Of a stretch of 64,000 nucleotides of DNA, positions 35,022-45,869 are shown piece by piece. Every line of letters starts with the position of its first letter. Positions within the stretch are counted from its first letter, which is position 1. Under the pieces are notes generated by a model. The model did no database searches. It was not told the origin of the DNA and saw only the letters and a list, made by a program, of their open reading frames with translations. Both the position numbers and the translations under genes were made by a program. The DNA is from Diogma glabrata (lineage: Eukaryota; Arthropoda; Insecta; Diptera; Cylindrotomidae): the NCBI GenBank assembly GCA_963693315.1, contig OY856187.1:74655394-74719393 (forward strand), read 5' to 3'.

Positions 35022-37816
35022 ATTAAAAGCAACTTTTTCCATTCGCTCACACTAGATTTTTTTAATGAATCAAACCTTACATGTTTAGCATTCAATGCAA
35101 AATTTCACAATATGATGTCACTAAAAATTAGTTGCCCAAGTCAAACGCTGTTTGTCTTTGGACTTTACCGTTCACCTAATTCACCTGAGAACTCTAATTT
35201 ATTTCATGACTTATCTGAGAAGATAGATAGGTTGGTTGAGTATCCTAATGCAAAGTTTATTGTTCTTGGAGATTTTAATGTCCACAATAAAGAATGGCTT
35301 ACACACAGCTCTAAAACTGACGAGGTTGGTAGACAGGCTGAGTTGTTTGCTCTTTATCACAATTTTACTCAAATAATAGACCTGCCAACCAGAGTTCCTG
35401 ACATTCCTGGTCAAAGTAGTAATTTACTTGATTTATTTTTGACAAACGATCCATATCTGGTTCAATTTAAAATATCAGAACCATTGGGTGGTTCAGATCA
35501 TAATTTGATCTCCACACAACTAAATATACAAATTCCAAAACAATTTAAAGCGAATCCTCGCAATGTTTGGGATTACAAAGCTGCGGATTGGCAAGGACTA
35601 AAAAGTTTTTTTAGATGTTTTCCTTGGAAACGCTATTGCCTTACCGGCCAAGACCCAGACATAGCTGCATCAAATTTTTCTGAAACTGTAATAGATGGTA
35701 TGCACAGATTTATTCCTAATAAATTGATCATTCCGAAAACTGATCTATGGTTTTCTAGTAAATGCAAAAAAACTATAAAAGTTAAAAAAAAGGCTTTTCG
35801 AAAGTTTAATCAAAACAAAACCGATGAAAACCTTAGACAGTACCGTAAAGAGAGAAATTTATGTCGTAAGTTAATAGATGAAGAGAAACATCTATTTAAT
35901 AGGAAAAAAGCATCTAAATTCGCAGGACATCCGACTGGTTCACGCAGTTTCTATAAAGCCGCAAAGGCTGTCCAAAGCAACTTTTGTAAATCTTCCCTAC
36001 CGCCTCTTGTTAATAGAGATGTCCCTATAATTGATCCAAAAGAGAAAGCGAATTTGCTTGGGCATTATTTCTCTTTAAATTCTACTTTAAAAGAACCTAA
36101 TTTCCAACCTAAACCTATTTCTAAAGTTTCTTATAAAATGAGGCGGATAATTTTTCGGAAAAACATTGTTCGAAAAATGCTTTTAAAAATCAATACTAAC
36201 AAGGCAACAGGCCCTGATTTTATTCCTCCGATTATACTTAAAACCTTTGCTAGGGAGCTAGCACCAATCCTCACAAAAATCTTCTATTTGTCATATAAGA
36301 AAGGAATTTTTCCTGAAATTTGGAAAATGGCTAGTGTACAGCCAGTTTCAAAAAAGGGCAGTAAGACTGATCCTACGAATTACAGACCCATTTCAATTTT
36401 ATCGGTAGTTGCTAAAATTTTTGAGAAATATGTCAATTTTAATTTAATGAGCTTCTTAGAGTCTTCCAAATTAATTAATGAGAGACAATATGGATTTCGA
36501 AAAGGAAGAGCGACGGGAGATTTGCTGTCTTTTGTCACTCATATCTGGAACAAGTCGCTTGAAAACTTTGGAGAAACATTCGGTGTTGCTCTTGATATTT
36601 CCAAGGCATTTGACAAAGTTTGGCATAACAACCTTATATGCAAATTGAGATCCTATGGTTTAGACGAGCAGTTTATATCTTGGACACAGAGCTTTATATC
36701 TGATCGAAAATTTCGGGTCAATGTTGACGGTGTATCATCGAGTACTTTTTCAACTAATGCAGGAGTTCCTCAGGGTTCCGCTTTGTCACCAACTCTTTTT
36801 CTTATCTATATTAATGATTTGTTGGACTCAACGGTTCATCCTATACATAGTTTTGCTGATGATAGCACGCTTCATGCGTCTCATGAAGCACCTAAACTAT
36901 ATACACCCTTAGCGCTTAGTGAGTGTAGGTCAAAATTGATAGATTCCCTTAATACTGATCTTAAAACAATTATGGATTGGGGTATTGCTAACAGTGTTGA
37001 ATTCAATACAAGCAAAACACAGGTTTGTCATTTTTCTAGGATAACGACACCCAATCCTTTTCCATTATCGTTTGGCCCCAAAAATCTTTTAGAGAATGAG
37101 TCTGTCAGACTTCTAGGAATTGAGATTGAAAATAATATGAAGTGGAATTCTTATATTTTTAATCTGGCTAAGAATGCTGTTCAAAAGTTAGGATTTTTGG
37201 GGCGATGTCGTAAGTTTTTCGATAGCGAACAACTTCTTTTAGTTTATAAATCTTTTATACGTCCCTGCATGGAATACTGTTCTCACATATGGGGTGGAGC
37301 TTACTTGAGTAGTCTCAACTGCCTTGATTCTGTACAGCGTAGAGCTATTAAACTCATTGGTAACCCAAGTCTTACTAACGGTCTTGATTCCTTGCAGCAC
37401 AGAAGAAATGTTGCTGATTTGACTATATTTTATAAATATATTATGGATGAACGAGCTTCTGAAGAGATCAAATCGATTTTACCTAAATCAGCAAACCTTT
37501 CGCGTCACACCAGAGCAAACGTAGCAGCGCATCCCTTTACCGTTCAAATAATTAGGTGTAGAACTGTAGCCTTCCAACGTGACTTTGTCAACAGAGTCTC
37601 TCATCTTTGGAATGCCTTACCTTCCTGGGTTTTCCCTGATGACTTTAATCCTCAAAGGTTTAAAGTTAACGTTCATAAATTTCTCAGAGAAACTTAATTT
37701 GTATTCCATTCTTATCCCTAGTTAGCATGGTATCTTCGGATATTCAGAGACGTTAATTTGTAATTTATTATAATTAACACTAAACATGCCTAACTTTGAA
37801 TAAAAAAAAAAAAAAA
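35022..37816 (+). mobile_element. 5'-truncated non-LTR retrotransposon with poly(A)
   Basis: Coding frame, about 100 bp of 3' UTR, an aataaa signal at 37798 and a run of about 16 A ending at 37816. The left boundary is inferred only from where the frame stops being family-like (about 35022). A CACTG MITE sits immediately after the A-run, which obscures any target duplication. Confidence 0.75.
35112..37697 (+). CDS. Jockey-like LINE ORF2 (partial endonuclease + reverse transcriptase), 861 aa
   Basis: Uninterrupted frame of a non-LTR retrotransposon that copies its RNA at a nicked target. Residues 1-135 are the C-terminal half of an APE endonuclease: FGLYRSPNSPE, FIVLGDFNVHNKEW, DLFLTNDPY and GGSDHNLI are the D-N and SDH motifs. 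Linker to about 340. Reverse transcriptase about 340-640: NKATGPDFIPPIILKTF (362), NYRPISILSVVAKIFEK (418), QYGFRKGRATGDLL, LDISKAFDKVWH (494), NAGVPQGSALSPTLFLIYIND (548) and the catalytic SFADDST (579). The C-terminus ends in the usual HLWNALPSWVFP...FLRET region. The frame is open upstream to 35022 but the first catalytic half of the endonuclease is missing, so the copy is 5'-truncated. An intact RT frame suggests a fairly young insertion. Relative of the relic at 18590-21090. Confidence 0.92.
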   Translation: MMSLKISCPSQTLFVFGLYRSPNSPENSNLFHDLSEKIDRLVEYPNAKFIVLGDFNVHNKEWLTHSSKTDEVGRQAELFALYHNFTQIIDLPTRVPDIPGQSSNLLDLFLTNDPYLVQFKISEPLGGSDHNLISTQLNIQIPKQFKANPRNVWDYKAADWQGLKSFFRCFPWKRYCLTGQDPDIAASNFSETVIDGMHRFIPNKLIIPKTDLWFSSKCKKTIKVKKKAFRKFNQNKTDENLRQYRKERNLCRKLIDEEKHLFNRKKASKFAGHPTGSRSFYKAAKAVQSNFCKSSLPPLVNRDVPIIDPKEKANLLGHYFSLNSTLKEPNFQPKPISKVSYKMRRIIFRKNIVRKMLLKINTNKATGPDFIPPIILKTFARELAPILTKIFYLSYKKGIFPEIWKMASVQPVSKKGSKTDPTNYRPISILSVVAKIFEKYVNFNLMSFLESSKLINERQYGFRKGRATGDLLSFVTHIWNKSLENFGETFGVALDISKAFDKVWHNNLICKLRSYGLDEQFISWTQSFISDRKFRVNVDGVSSSTFSTNAGVPQGSALSPTLFLIYINDLLDSTVHPIHSFADDSTLHASHEAPKLYTPLALSECRSKLIDSLNTDLKTIMDWGIANSVEFNTSKTQVCHFSRITTPNPFPLSFGPKNLLENESVRLLGIEIENNMKWNSYIFNLAKNAVQKLGFLGRCRKFFDSEQLLLVYKSFIRPCMEYCSHIWGGAYLSSLNCLDSVQRRAIKLIGNPSLTNGLDSLQHRRNVADLTIFYKYIMDERASEEIKSILPKSANLSRHTRANVAAHPFTVQIIRCRTVAFQRDFVNRVSHLWNALPSWVFPDDFNPQRFKVNVHKFLRET

Positions 37817-37819
37817 ATA

Positions 37820-38268
37820 CACTGAAAAAAAACATGTCCTATTTCCAATCGAAATGCAATTGTCTCAACCTCACCGTGCGGTCACATATGGCGAATCAAA
37901 CTACGAAATTGCTTCAACAACTCTACAATTATAAATCGACGAAGTTGAGACAATCACACGAAATAGTTATGTGCAAATAAAATATAGTTCAATTAATCTC
38001 AAATACTTAAACTTTAAAATGAAAAATTCATGATATAAGGCCAAAGAAAATTTGTTTCAGGGAAATAGTTATTAACTTTATTCAACTACTGTTACATTGG
38101 ATATAACACTTTATATTTTAAATAAACCTCATTCTGTTGTTAGGAAAATGTTATCGTGTAGTTGTCCCAATCACAGTGAAATTGTTTGCAAATAATTTTT
38201 CTTTGCATGAATAATCAACTGCCAACATCGAGATGAGGTTGTCATGAACTTCAATTTTTTTTTCAGTG
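37820..38268. mobile_element. CACTG-ended MITE in the LINE poly(A) tail
   Basis: Reverse-orientation copy of 26732-27183 with the same ends (CACTGAAAAAAAA / TTTTTTTTCAGTG) and TA duplications at 37818-37819 and 38269-38270. The interior keeps the caatcgaaatgcaattgtct and tcatgatataaggcc blocks. Confidence 0.85.
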
Positions 38269-38270
38269 TA

Positions 38271-39565
38271 CCATTTAAGGAGTGAAATTTGTTGACGTTT
38301 TCTTTGGATTGACGTTCAGTTTGATTATTTAACTATTAGATTTGAAAAATACACATTCTGCAAATTGTCTAACCCGGTACTATTGAGAAATAAGGCTGGC
38401 GCCTTATCATTTTTTTCTGGGGAGTAATAGAAAATCAATACGCAAATTTTTTTAATTCAATATAATTATTATTCTACAAAATGTAAATATAATTCACACC
38501 AATGAACCATAATTTTCACTAAATAAATAAAATGAAATTTATGAAAATTAATTTAAAAAATTTTCATAATACAAATTGCATTATGTAAATCAAAATCATT
38601 ATATAGTTTAAACAAAATTAATCAAACTTTTAGTTTTCATTAAAATGGATTATATAAAATAAAAGCCAGCGGGAAAATTGAAAATGTTTGTGTAGAACTG
38701 GCTCGTGGTGCTTGTTTTTATTTTAAATATTGTAACATTTTTTTAACGAATATCAATAAAATATTATATAATATATATTGCTATAAACATATTAATATCG
38801 GATATTGCTGCCGGATGTTAACAATATATGAGATTTGATACTTATTTTTTTTACATATTTTAAAAATTTCAGCGGATGAGCTAGAATGAAAAATTAAAAA
38901 GAGTTAAACGGCACGGGATTATTTAATTAAAACTGTAAGTAGATCCTATTTTTTCTATCAATTGTTTTCCAGTCTAAAATAAAACTTCTAAATTTCTTCC
39001 TTTTCTGGAGAATTCAACTAAAATATTGTTGATTAAAAACATAACTTTAATTTAATATTACCAGATGCAACTTTCTTTATATTATTGAAACAATTTCTTC
39101 TTTTTTAACTTTATAAAAATACTAATAATATAATTTTATCAAACGAGTTTCATGGTCTTTTCTGTCTGTTTGCCAAAAATGCCCTCAAACTAAGTTTCAG
39201 TAAATTTTCAAATAAAAAAAAATGGTTTAATAAAGTAAAAATTCGTTTGTTGCATTTTTTTTAATGTTCGATAAAGAATTTTTATTTTTTTTAAATAACT
39301 TATGCTTTTATTTTAAAAATATTGTTTAGTAATATTTTTGTTCAACAATAATAATTATATGTTGTTGAAAAATATACACAAAAATAATTGGATTAAATCT
39401 TATACTAGGGAGAGGTTTTATGTATTTATAGCGGATCAGAATTGTTGGCGTCAATTTGTAAATACTTGTCTGAACTATATCGTTTATAAATACTAATACA
39501 TATACTAATTGTATAGGTTATACCGAAACTTATATTATAATGTCGCTCTGAAAAACTTAAGTTTT
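38271..39565. other. Gene-free AT-rich stretch
   Basis: No gene, RNA or bounded repeat seen. Confidence 0.45.
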
Positions 39566-40132
39566 CATTATAGAGCAAGAGCCCGCGACGGCCAGACCTT
39601 TGTTATTTTATAAAAGCTGAAACTTTCTCTGCACAAACCCCCTACTAAGCTAGGAACGATTAGCGACATATGAAGTTTGGACCATAGTAGCTTTGGCAGG
39701 GAGCAGGTTACCAAGGGGCCTCCAAAGTTTCGTGAAAGTATAAAAGCTAATTTTTTTATATATTCTTCGGGCTTAGTATTAGAAGTCACGTCACTCATTG
39801 CCAGACACTTACTATCGTGGAAACCCCCTACCAGACACCCTTAAACTTTAAAGTTTAAGGGTGTCTGGCAGGGGGTTTCCACGATAGTAAGTGTCTGGCA
39901 ATGGGTGACGTGACTTCTAATACTATCCCGAAGAATATATAAAAAAATTAGCTTTTATACTTTCACGAAACTTTGGAGGCCCCTTGGTAACCTGCTCTCT
40001 GCCAAAGCTACTATGATCCAAACTTCAAATGTTGCTAATCGTTCCTACCTGAGTAGGGGGTATGCGCAGAGAAACTTTCAGCTTTTATAAAATAACGAAG
40101 GTCTGGCCGTCACGTGCTCTTAGTCTATTAGA
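39566..40132. repeat. Near-perfect 0.57-kb palindrome
   Basis: Centre at 39849/39850 (cccttaaacttt|aaagtttaaggg) with no spacer. Arms of about 280 bp match with only scattered differences (gggagcagg/ctgctctc, gggctt/tcccg), from gagcaagagcccg at the left to cacgtgctctta at the right. No coding domain. Transcription across it would give a long hairpin. It could be a foldback transposon or a tail-to-tail duplication. Confidence 0.9.
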
Positions 40133-41419
40133 AAATTTTGAAAATCTTACCCCTATTTTTTGATATTTCTCTGATTTAATTATTATAAATAAGAAAATAA
40201 AAAATGTCCATCTGTCTGCTGGGTCATCACAATCGACGAAAACTAGATAACTACAGGATTTCAAAAAATATTGTTTTCTAAAAATGCTTCGTTATCTCGC
40301 AGAGCTGAGAGGATGATGAAAAATTTCTTCATGCTTTTTACGCGTAGAAAATGGATGGTTTGAATCTGTAATTATAATTCACTAGACTTAAATTTTGAAT
40401 AATTAGGAATTTTTTTGAGCAATTAAACTTAAGTATATTTGGATTTTTTCTCAAACAAAAACTCGATTTCAAAACTCTAAATCTTCTCCTTTTACGTACA
40501 TTTTGGGCTAAGATTTGAACCTTTCTCATCACTATACAATTTTAAATTTTAGTGTATTCCTTAGTCTTAGTTTCTCTAGGAACACTGTTTTTCATATTTT
40601 CACTATAGTATACGTTGGCAACGAATGAATAACTATGTGATATCGTGTTTGCTAATGGAGCCTATCATGCACTGATAAGACAGGTTTGAATCTAATATTC
40701 GAGAAGATAAAGAGAAATGTAGTTTTTCGAAAATAAATTTGTTTCATAGAGTATTTACCTATTGGAAGGGAAGGCGGCAGTTGATTTGAAGCAGGCAGTT
40801 GTGAGGCAACTACAAAATGAGAAGAAAAAAGATCAGCTTTTTGTTCAGATGTGGAATAAATTATATTGTGTGAAGAAAGATATTTGAAGTCTTGAAAAAG
40901 TTGGGGATGCTATCCAAATAGTAAAAAGAATTATGCCTTCCTTAAACTAACTGGTAACTAGAAAAAAAGTTGACGGAATGGTATGATTGTATTACTAGTG
41001 CGAACGCGTTTTCCAAACAAAAGTACAGTTCGCTATGCTCGTGCTGCAATCACTCGCGTTTGAAAACGCAGTTCACATTATTAATACATACAAGTTTTTG
41101 TAACGAATCCACAAAATTTATTAAATATTTATTTAATTGTTGATTATACAAATTATTTAACAAATTTATAAATCAATTTCAGATATTCAAATACAAACTA
41201 AAGTACGCTATCTTCGTTGTACTATTCGTATTCTAATATAAATATACGTATTCGAAATTTTAAAAAATCAAGTCATCCACGTAAAGATTTGTACTAAAAA
41301 TATTTTGACAGCTGGTTTATATTTTGAAAACTCAAAATACTTGTTATTTCTTGAAAGTCAGATTGTTTTGAATTGTGTTTAAGTTGTTTTGTATATTAAG
41401 TTAGTTGAATTATATATTA
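40133..41419. other. Gene-free AT-rich stretch
   Basis: Nothing recognisable. Short frames on the minus strand near 40340-40532 show no domain. Confidence 0.45.
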
Positions 41420-41990
41420 GAGTAATTGCACGCAAGTTCAGCAAATTTTTGGGAAGTTTTGACTTGACCCCTTTTAATTTTGATTATTTTTTGTTTATGG
41501 ATAGTCTTTCATAAATAAAAAATATAAGTTCTCTTAGAAATTTTTTTTTCGACCAGGGGTCTTCACAGAATGCCCCTCAATTTTTTGTTATTTTGTGATG
41601 TGAGTGCATTTTGACGAGCGATTGTAGAAAAACTACTGAATCGATTTTCATAAATGATATGTCGTTGAATAGGTATTAGAACAAAGTTTTTAAAAATGTA
41701 CACTGTTAATTTTTTGAAATAATTTTTAACGGTGTAACATAAGAAAAAAACGGTGTAACTGAAAAAAAGATGGCACAGCCTTTTTTTTTTAAACTAAATT
41801 GAAGCTTATTTTATATCTAACCACTTGTGAAAGTTTGGGACTTGTGTTTCAAAGATAAAATTCGTTGTGCATATGACTGTCGGGAATCATTTTCTTTTTG
41901 TTCTGAAGGAAAATTATAAATATGGCGATTTTTAGATGCAGATTTTTTTTTAATGTTAAATATCAAATATTGTATTATTAAATGAACTTT
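41420..41990 (+). repeat. Dispersed repeat, inverse of 58575-59150
   Basis: Shares with the reverse complement of 58575-59150 long blocks such as gttttgacttgacccctttt, accaggggtcttcacag, cattttgacgagcgattgta and cgttgaataggtattagaac. The right part (41990) is adjacent to a direct repeat of its own left part. Probably terminal or untranslated sequence of a transposon family, perhaps that of the gene at 42230-43648. Confidence 0.75.
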
Positions 41991-41995
41991 TTTAA

Positions 41996-42122
41996 AAGCA
42001 ATTTCAGTCAAGTTCAGCAAAATTTTGCGACATTTTGACTCGATCCTTTTTAATTTGGTTTATTTTTAGTTTACAGATAGCCTTTGATAAATGAAAAATA
42101 CGACTTCAAGTAGAATTTTTTT
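41996..42122 (+). repeat. Direct repeat of 41423-41550
   Basis: Both segments read caagttcagcaaa...ttttgac-tcga-cc-tttttaattt, then gatagcctttgataaat/gatagtctttcataaat. The two copies are about 570 bp apart and lie just upstream of the broken gene that begins near 42210. Confidence 0.7.
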
Positions 42123-42209
42123 AAAATATAATAGTATAAATTATTATATTTTTAAATATAATAATATAATTATAATAACAATATAACAATATAATTATAA
42201 TAACAAACA

Positions 42210-43648
42210 ACAGTAATGCTACGCGTCATTTGGTTGAAAAAAGTAAAACTCTACATAAAAATAATTTTCAGCATTCATCTGCGACGGATAAAAGAGGTGT
42301 ATCCACAACAGATATAAATGTTGTGGAGCAGTTCTATAAAAGTGATGAAATCAGTAGATTATTGCCAGGCAAACGAGATGCAATATCTTTTAAAAAAGGG
42401 GATGAGCGCATAAAAACACAAAAGCGCTTATTGCTATGTACATTAAATGAAGCTTATGTGGAGTTTAAAAATAAGTTTCCTGATGTGAAAATAGGATTTA
42501 CTAAATTCACGTCCCTTCGATCACAAGAATGTATAAAATTATCCCAAGGAGTTCATAATGTGTGCGTGTGTACCATACATCAAAATATGAAACCAATGAT
42601 TCAACACTCTAAGATGTCCTGGACTACTGATGCGCTGCTTTCCAGAATTATAAAACATTAATTGACTTTGTTTCATGTGGTGAATTAACAGAAGATTGTC
42701 ATACTTTGAAGTGCAATGAATGTTCAAAAAAACTTCAACAACTGGAAGAAAAATTACTAAATGATTTTGACGTTAAAGGAATCCTTTAAGTCAAATATCA
42801 ACAATGGAATACCACTGATCGATGCAATTTGGATACTTTAATAGAAACTGTAGAAGAATTTATGAAAAAATTTATTTACCGTTTACAATCTTTGATACCA
42901 CACAACTTTATAGCAAAACAGCAATCTACATTCATTGAGGAAAAAATATTAGAAGCAGGAAGTGCTTCGTTCAAGGGGATTTTTCTGAAAACTACGGCTT
43001 CATAATTCAGGATGCGGCTCAATGCTATTATTATAATAATTCACAAGCTACTCTTCATCCATTTGTCATTTATTTTAAAAGTGCCGCAAGTGAATATATA
43101 CAGCACCGAAGTTGTATACTCATTTCGGATATAAACGATCATAACAGTACTACAGTCCATCTTTTCATTACAAAACTTATTGAATTCATCAAAACGCATA
43201 TAAATTCTAATATTACGAAAATAATTTATAACACTGACAGTGCACCTTCTCAATACAAAAATACACATAGCCTAAATAACTTATGCCACCACAAAAAAGA
43301 CTTTAAGGTTGATGCAGAATGGCATTTTCATGCTACCAGCCATGGAAAGGGATTGGTGGTACACTGAAGCGTGCTGCACACCGTTATAGTATAGGGAGCA
43401 AAGATATTATTGATACATCAAAAAAACTTTTCGAATGGGCTTTAAAACGGGAATCCACCATGAACTTTGGATACGCCGATAAAAATGAATATCAATTAAC
43501 AAAAAAAATACAAAATCGATATAAAAATGTGATTACTATAAGTGGAACTCAAAAATTTCATTCTTTTGTACCATTAGATACTAAAACAATAAATGCAAAA
43601 ATGTTTTCCAACTCAAAAGAAACTTTTAAATGTAAAATAAGTAAATAA
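42210..43648 (+). pseudogene. Transposon-like gene of unnamed family, broken
   Basis: A continuous protein can be followed in two frames: 42210-42970 in one frame with in-frame stops at 42659-42661 and about 42787, then a frameshift near 42975 into a frame that runs to 43648. Recognisable blocks: LLPGKRDAISF, KRLLLCTLNEAYVEFK, GVHNVCVCTIHQNMK, then FSENYGFIIQDAAQ, NNSQATLHPFVIYFK, IYNTDSAPSQYKN, EWHFHATSHGKGIGGTLKR. From memory this pattern occurs in many uncharacterised multicopy proteins of cnidarians and arthropods. The D, D and spaced conserved blocks look like a transposase core, but I cannot name the superfamily. The last 16 codons are repeated at 43970-44020. Confidence 0.65.
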
Positions 43649-44083
43649 TTTTTAATAACTATATTTATTTTCTTTAACCTACATTTACAATTTGTATGAT
43701 ACTTTAAAGAGTTTATTCAATAATAAAATATTTGTAATTTAATGTTAAAATACAATCTTTTACTTTATGACCATAATAACATAATACGAACATAATACTT
43801 CTCCAGTCAAAAGTTCCTAAATAGATTTAGTTATTTATACGGTTTTTTTGTTTGCAGTCGAGAGTGTCAAATTATTTTTTATAAGAGTGACAAGTGATTA
43901 CTAAAAGTGAGAAATAAACATTTCACTTTTTTATGCCATCTAATACAAAGAAAATAATTGCAGAAGTGTTTTCCTATTCAAAAGAAACTTCTGTTTGTAA
44001 AATAAGTAAATCATTTTTAACAATTGTATTCATTTTATTTATTGTAGTAAGTAAGTTCATCTAATTGATTGATTAATTGATTG
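43649..44083. other. 3' region with a partial duplication of the coding end
   Basis: 43960-44045 repeats 43600-43680 (gttttcc-a-tcaaaagaaact, gtaaaataagtaaat) at lower identity. After it, gtaagtaagttcatctaat at 44049 also occurs at 58563. No gene. Confidence 0.55.
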
Positions 44084-44144
44084 GACTGTAGGACCAAGCA
44101 CTAGGCGAGACTCCCGGATTACGGCCGGGCCACTTCCTACAGTC
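44084..44144. other. GC-rich structured segment
   Basis: GACTGTAGGA at the left pairs perfectly with TCCTACAGTC at the right (10 bp), and CCCGG...CCGGG forms an inner hairpin. At 61 bp it is strikingly GC-rich for this window. It could be a structured RNA or part of a repeat; no family is recognised. Confidence 0.45.
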
Positions 44145-45195
44145 GTTTTACATATAACAATAGGTAAGGATAGGTAGGTAATTGTAAGTTAGGAGTGAAC
44201 GACCCGGTTACAGACACCTGGCAAATCGTATCTAGCTACTACTGTTAGGAGACAATCACAAGGACAATCACTTATACATATAATCTGCAATCGCCAATCA
44301 GCAATCCCGTATCTAAAATTTCTCGCCTGCAATCTCCAGTCGGAAACCTGTTATTCATGTAATTTATTAGTATAATAGGATGATGACTACATTGTAGTCC
44401 TCTGCACTCTCCAATCTGAATTCATGTTATTATATTTATGGTTAAAATTATTTATGGTTATTTATGGTTAAAAACATTTATATTATGTACATATATATAA
44501 AAAACAAAAAACCCCTTTGAAAATTGAGTGAATTTCATATAAAAAGTATTGGGATTGAATTGGATAAAAATATTATCTTTCACTTGATGTTTTTTTTTGA
44601 AATGTATTTATTTAAATTTTATAAAACATTATTTTATATAATATAATTAACGCAAGAATGTTTTGAATTTTTCTTGAAACACAAGAATTAATTTAACAAA
44701 AACAATTAACCCTGCTCGTTGATATCGTTCAAAAATCTTATTGGATTTTATGGATAAGGTTTGGATAAATAGAAAGAGATAAATCTATCACATAAAATTA
44801 TGTCAACAAATGAAATTTTAAACTGAATTTGAAATAATAACTAAATTTCGCTAGTTAAAGCTCTAAGTAGGTTTAAATTTTACACAAAATCGAATGGCAC
44901 AATAACACCTTTATTTAGTTTTCTAGTAAAAATCAGAGTTAATAAATTTTACATTTAGGGAAGATTACATCTTGGTCGCCCACATCTTTCCATTTTTGAA
45001 AGCAATCTTACTTTAGAGTTTAATTATTAAAACCAACACTTTAAAAGTATTATATTAGATATAAAACTGATTATTACAATTAATGTTTTCACTACATTTA
45101 GTTATACTTATATATTTATCATTTAAGAGATTAATTTAGTTTAAAATTCACACTGTCACTTATAACAAGTGTTGATAAGACGACCATTCACCATT
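44145..45195. other. Gene-free AT-rich stretch
   Basis: Nothing recognisable. Confidence 0.45.
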
Positions 45196-45198
45196 GTC

Positions 45199-45545
<347 letters not shown>

Positions 45546-45603
45546 AAATAATAAATTTTTTGGGATAAAGCCAATAAATAAAACAATATTTTTAAAAAAT
45601 TGT

Positions 45604-45650
45604 TTATCCAACAATTGTTTCGGTTTTTAATAAACCATCTTCAGGGATAA
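45604..45650 (-). ncRNA. Hammerhead-ribozyme-like motif (left copy)
   Basis: Exact reverse complement of the motif at 51301-51347, at the mirror position after the left coding frame. No change in any paired or core base. Confidence 0.55.
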
Positions 45651-45869
45651 CATACAATACATATAATGAAAAATTCTGATACAAAAAATAAACACAACTT
45701 GACAAATGAAATAAAAAACTTATTATGAAAACTTACAATCAAAAAAGAAAAAGCTAACTATATAAAAAATAATGAAAGAAAATACAAAACAATAATACAA
45801 TGATAAAAAATTAGAAAATGTTAAGTAGAAAAAGCTCTATGATGTTTAATGTTTAAAATAAAAAATTTT

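Noticed and set aside
35211..35414. Antisense frame in the LINE ORF
   Set aside because: Shadow of the endonuclease coding sequence.
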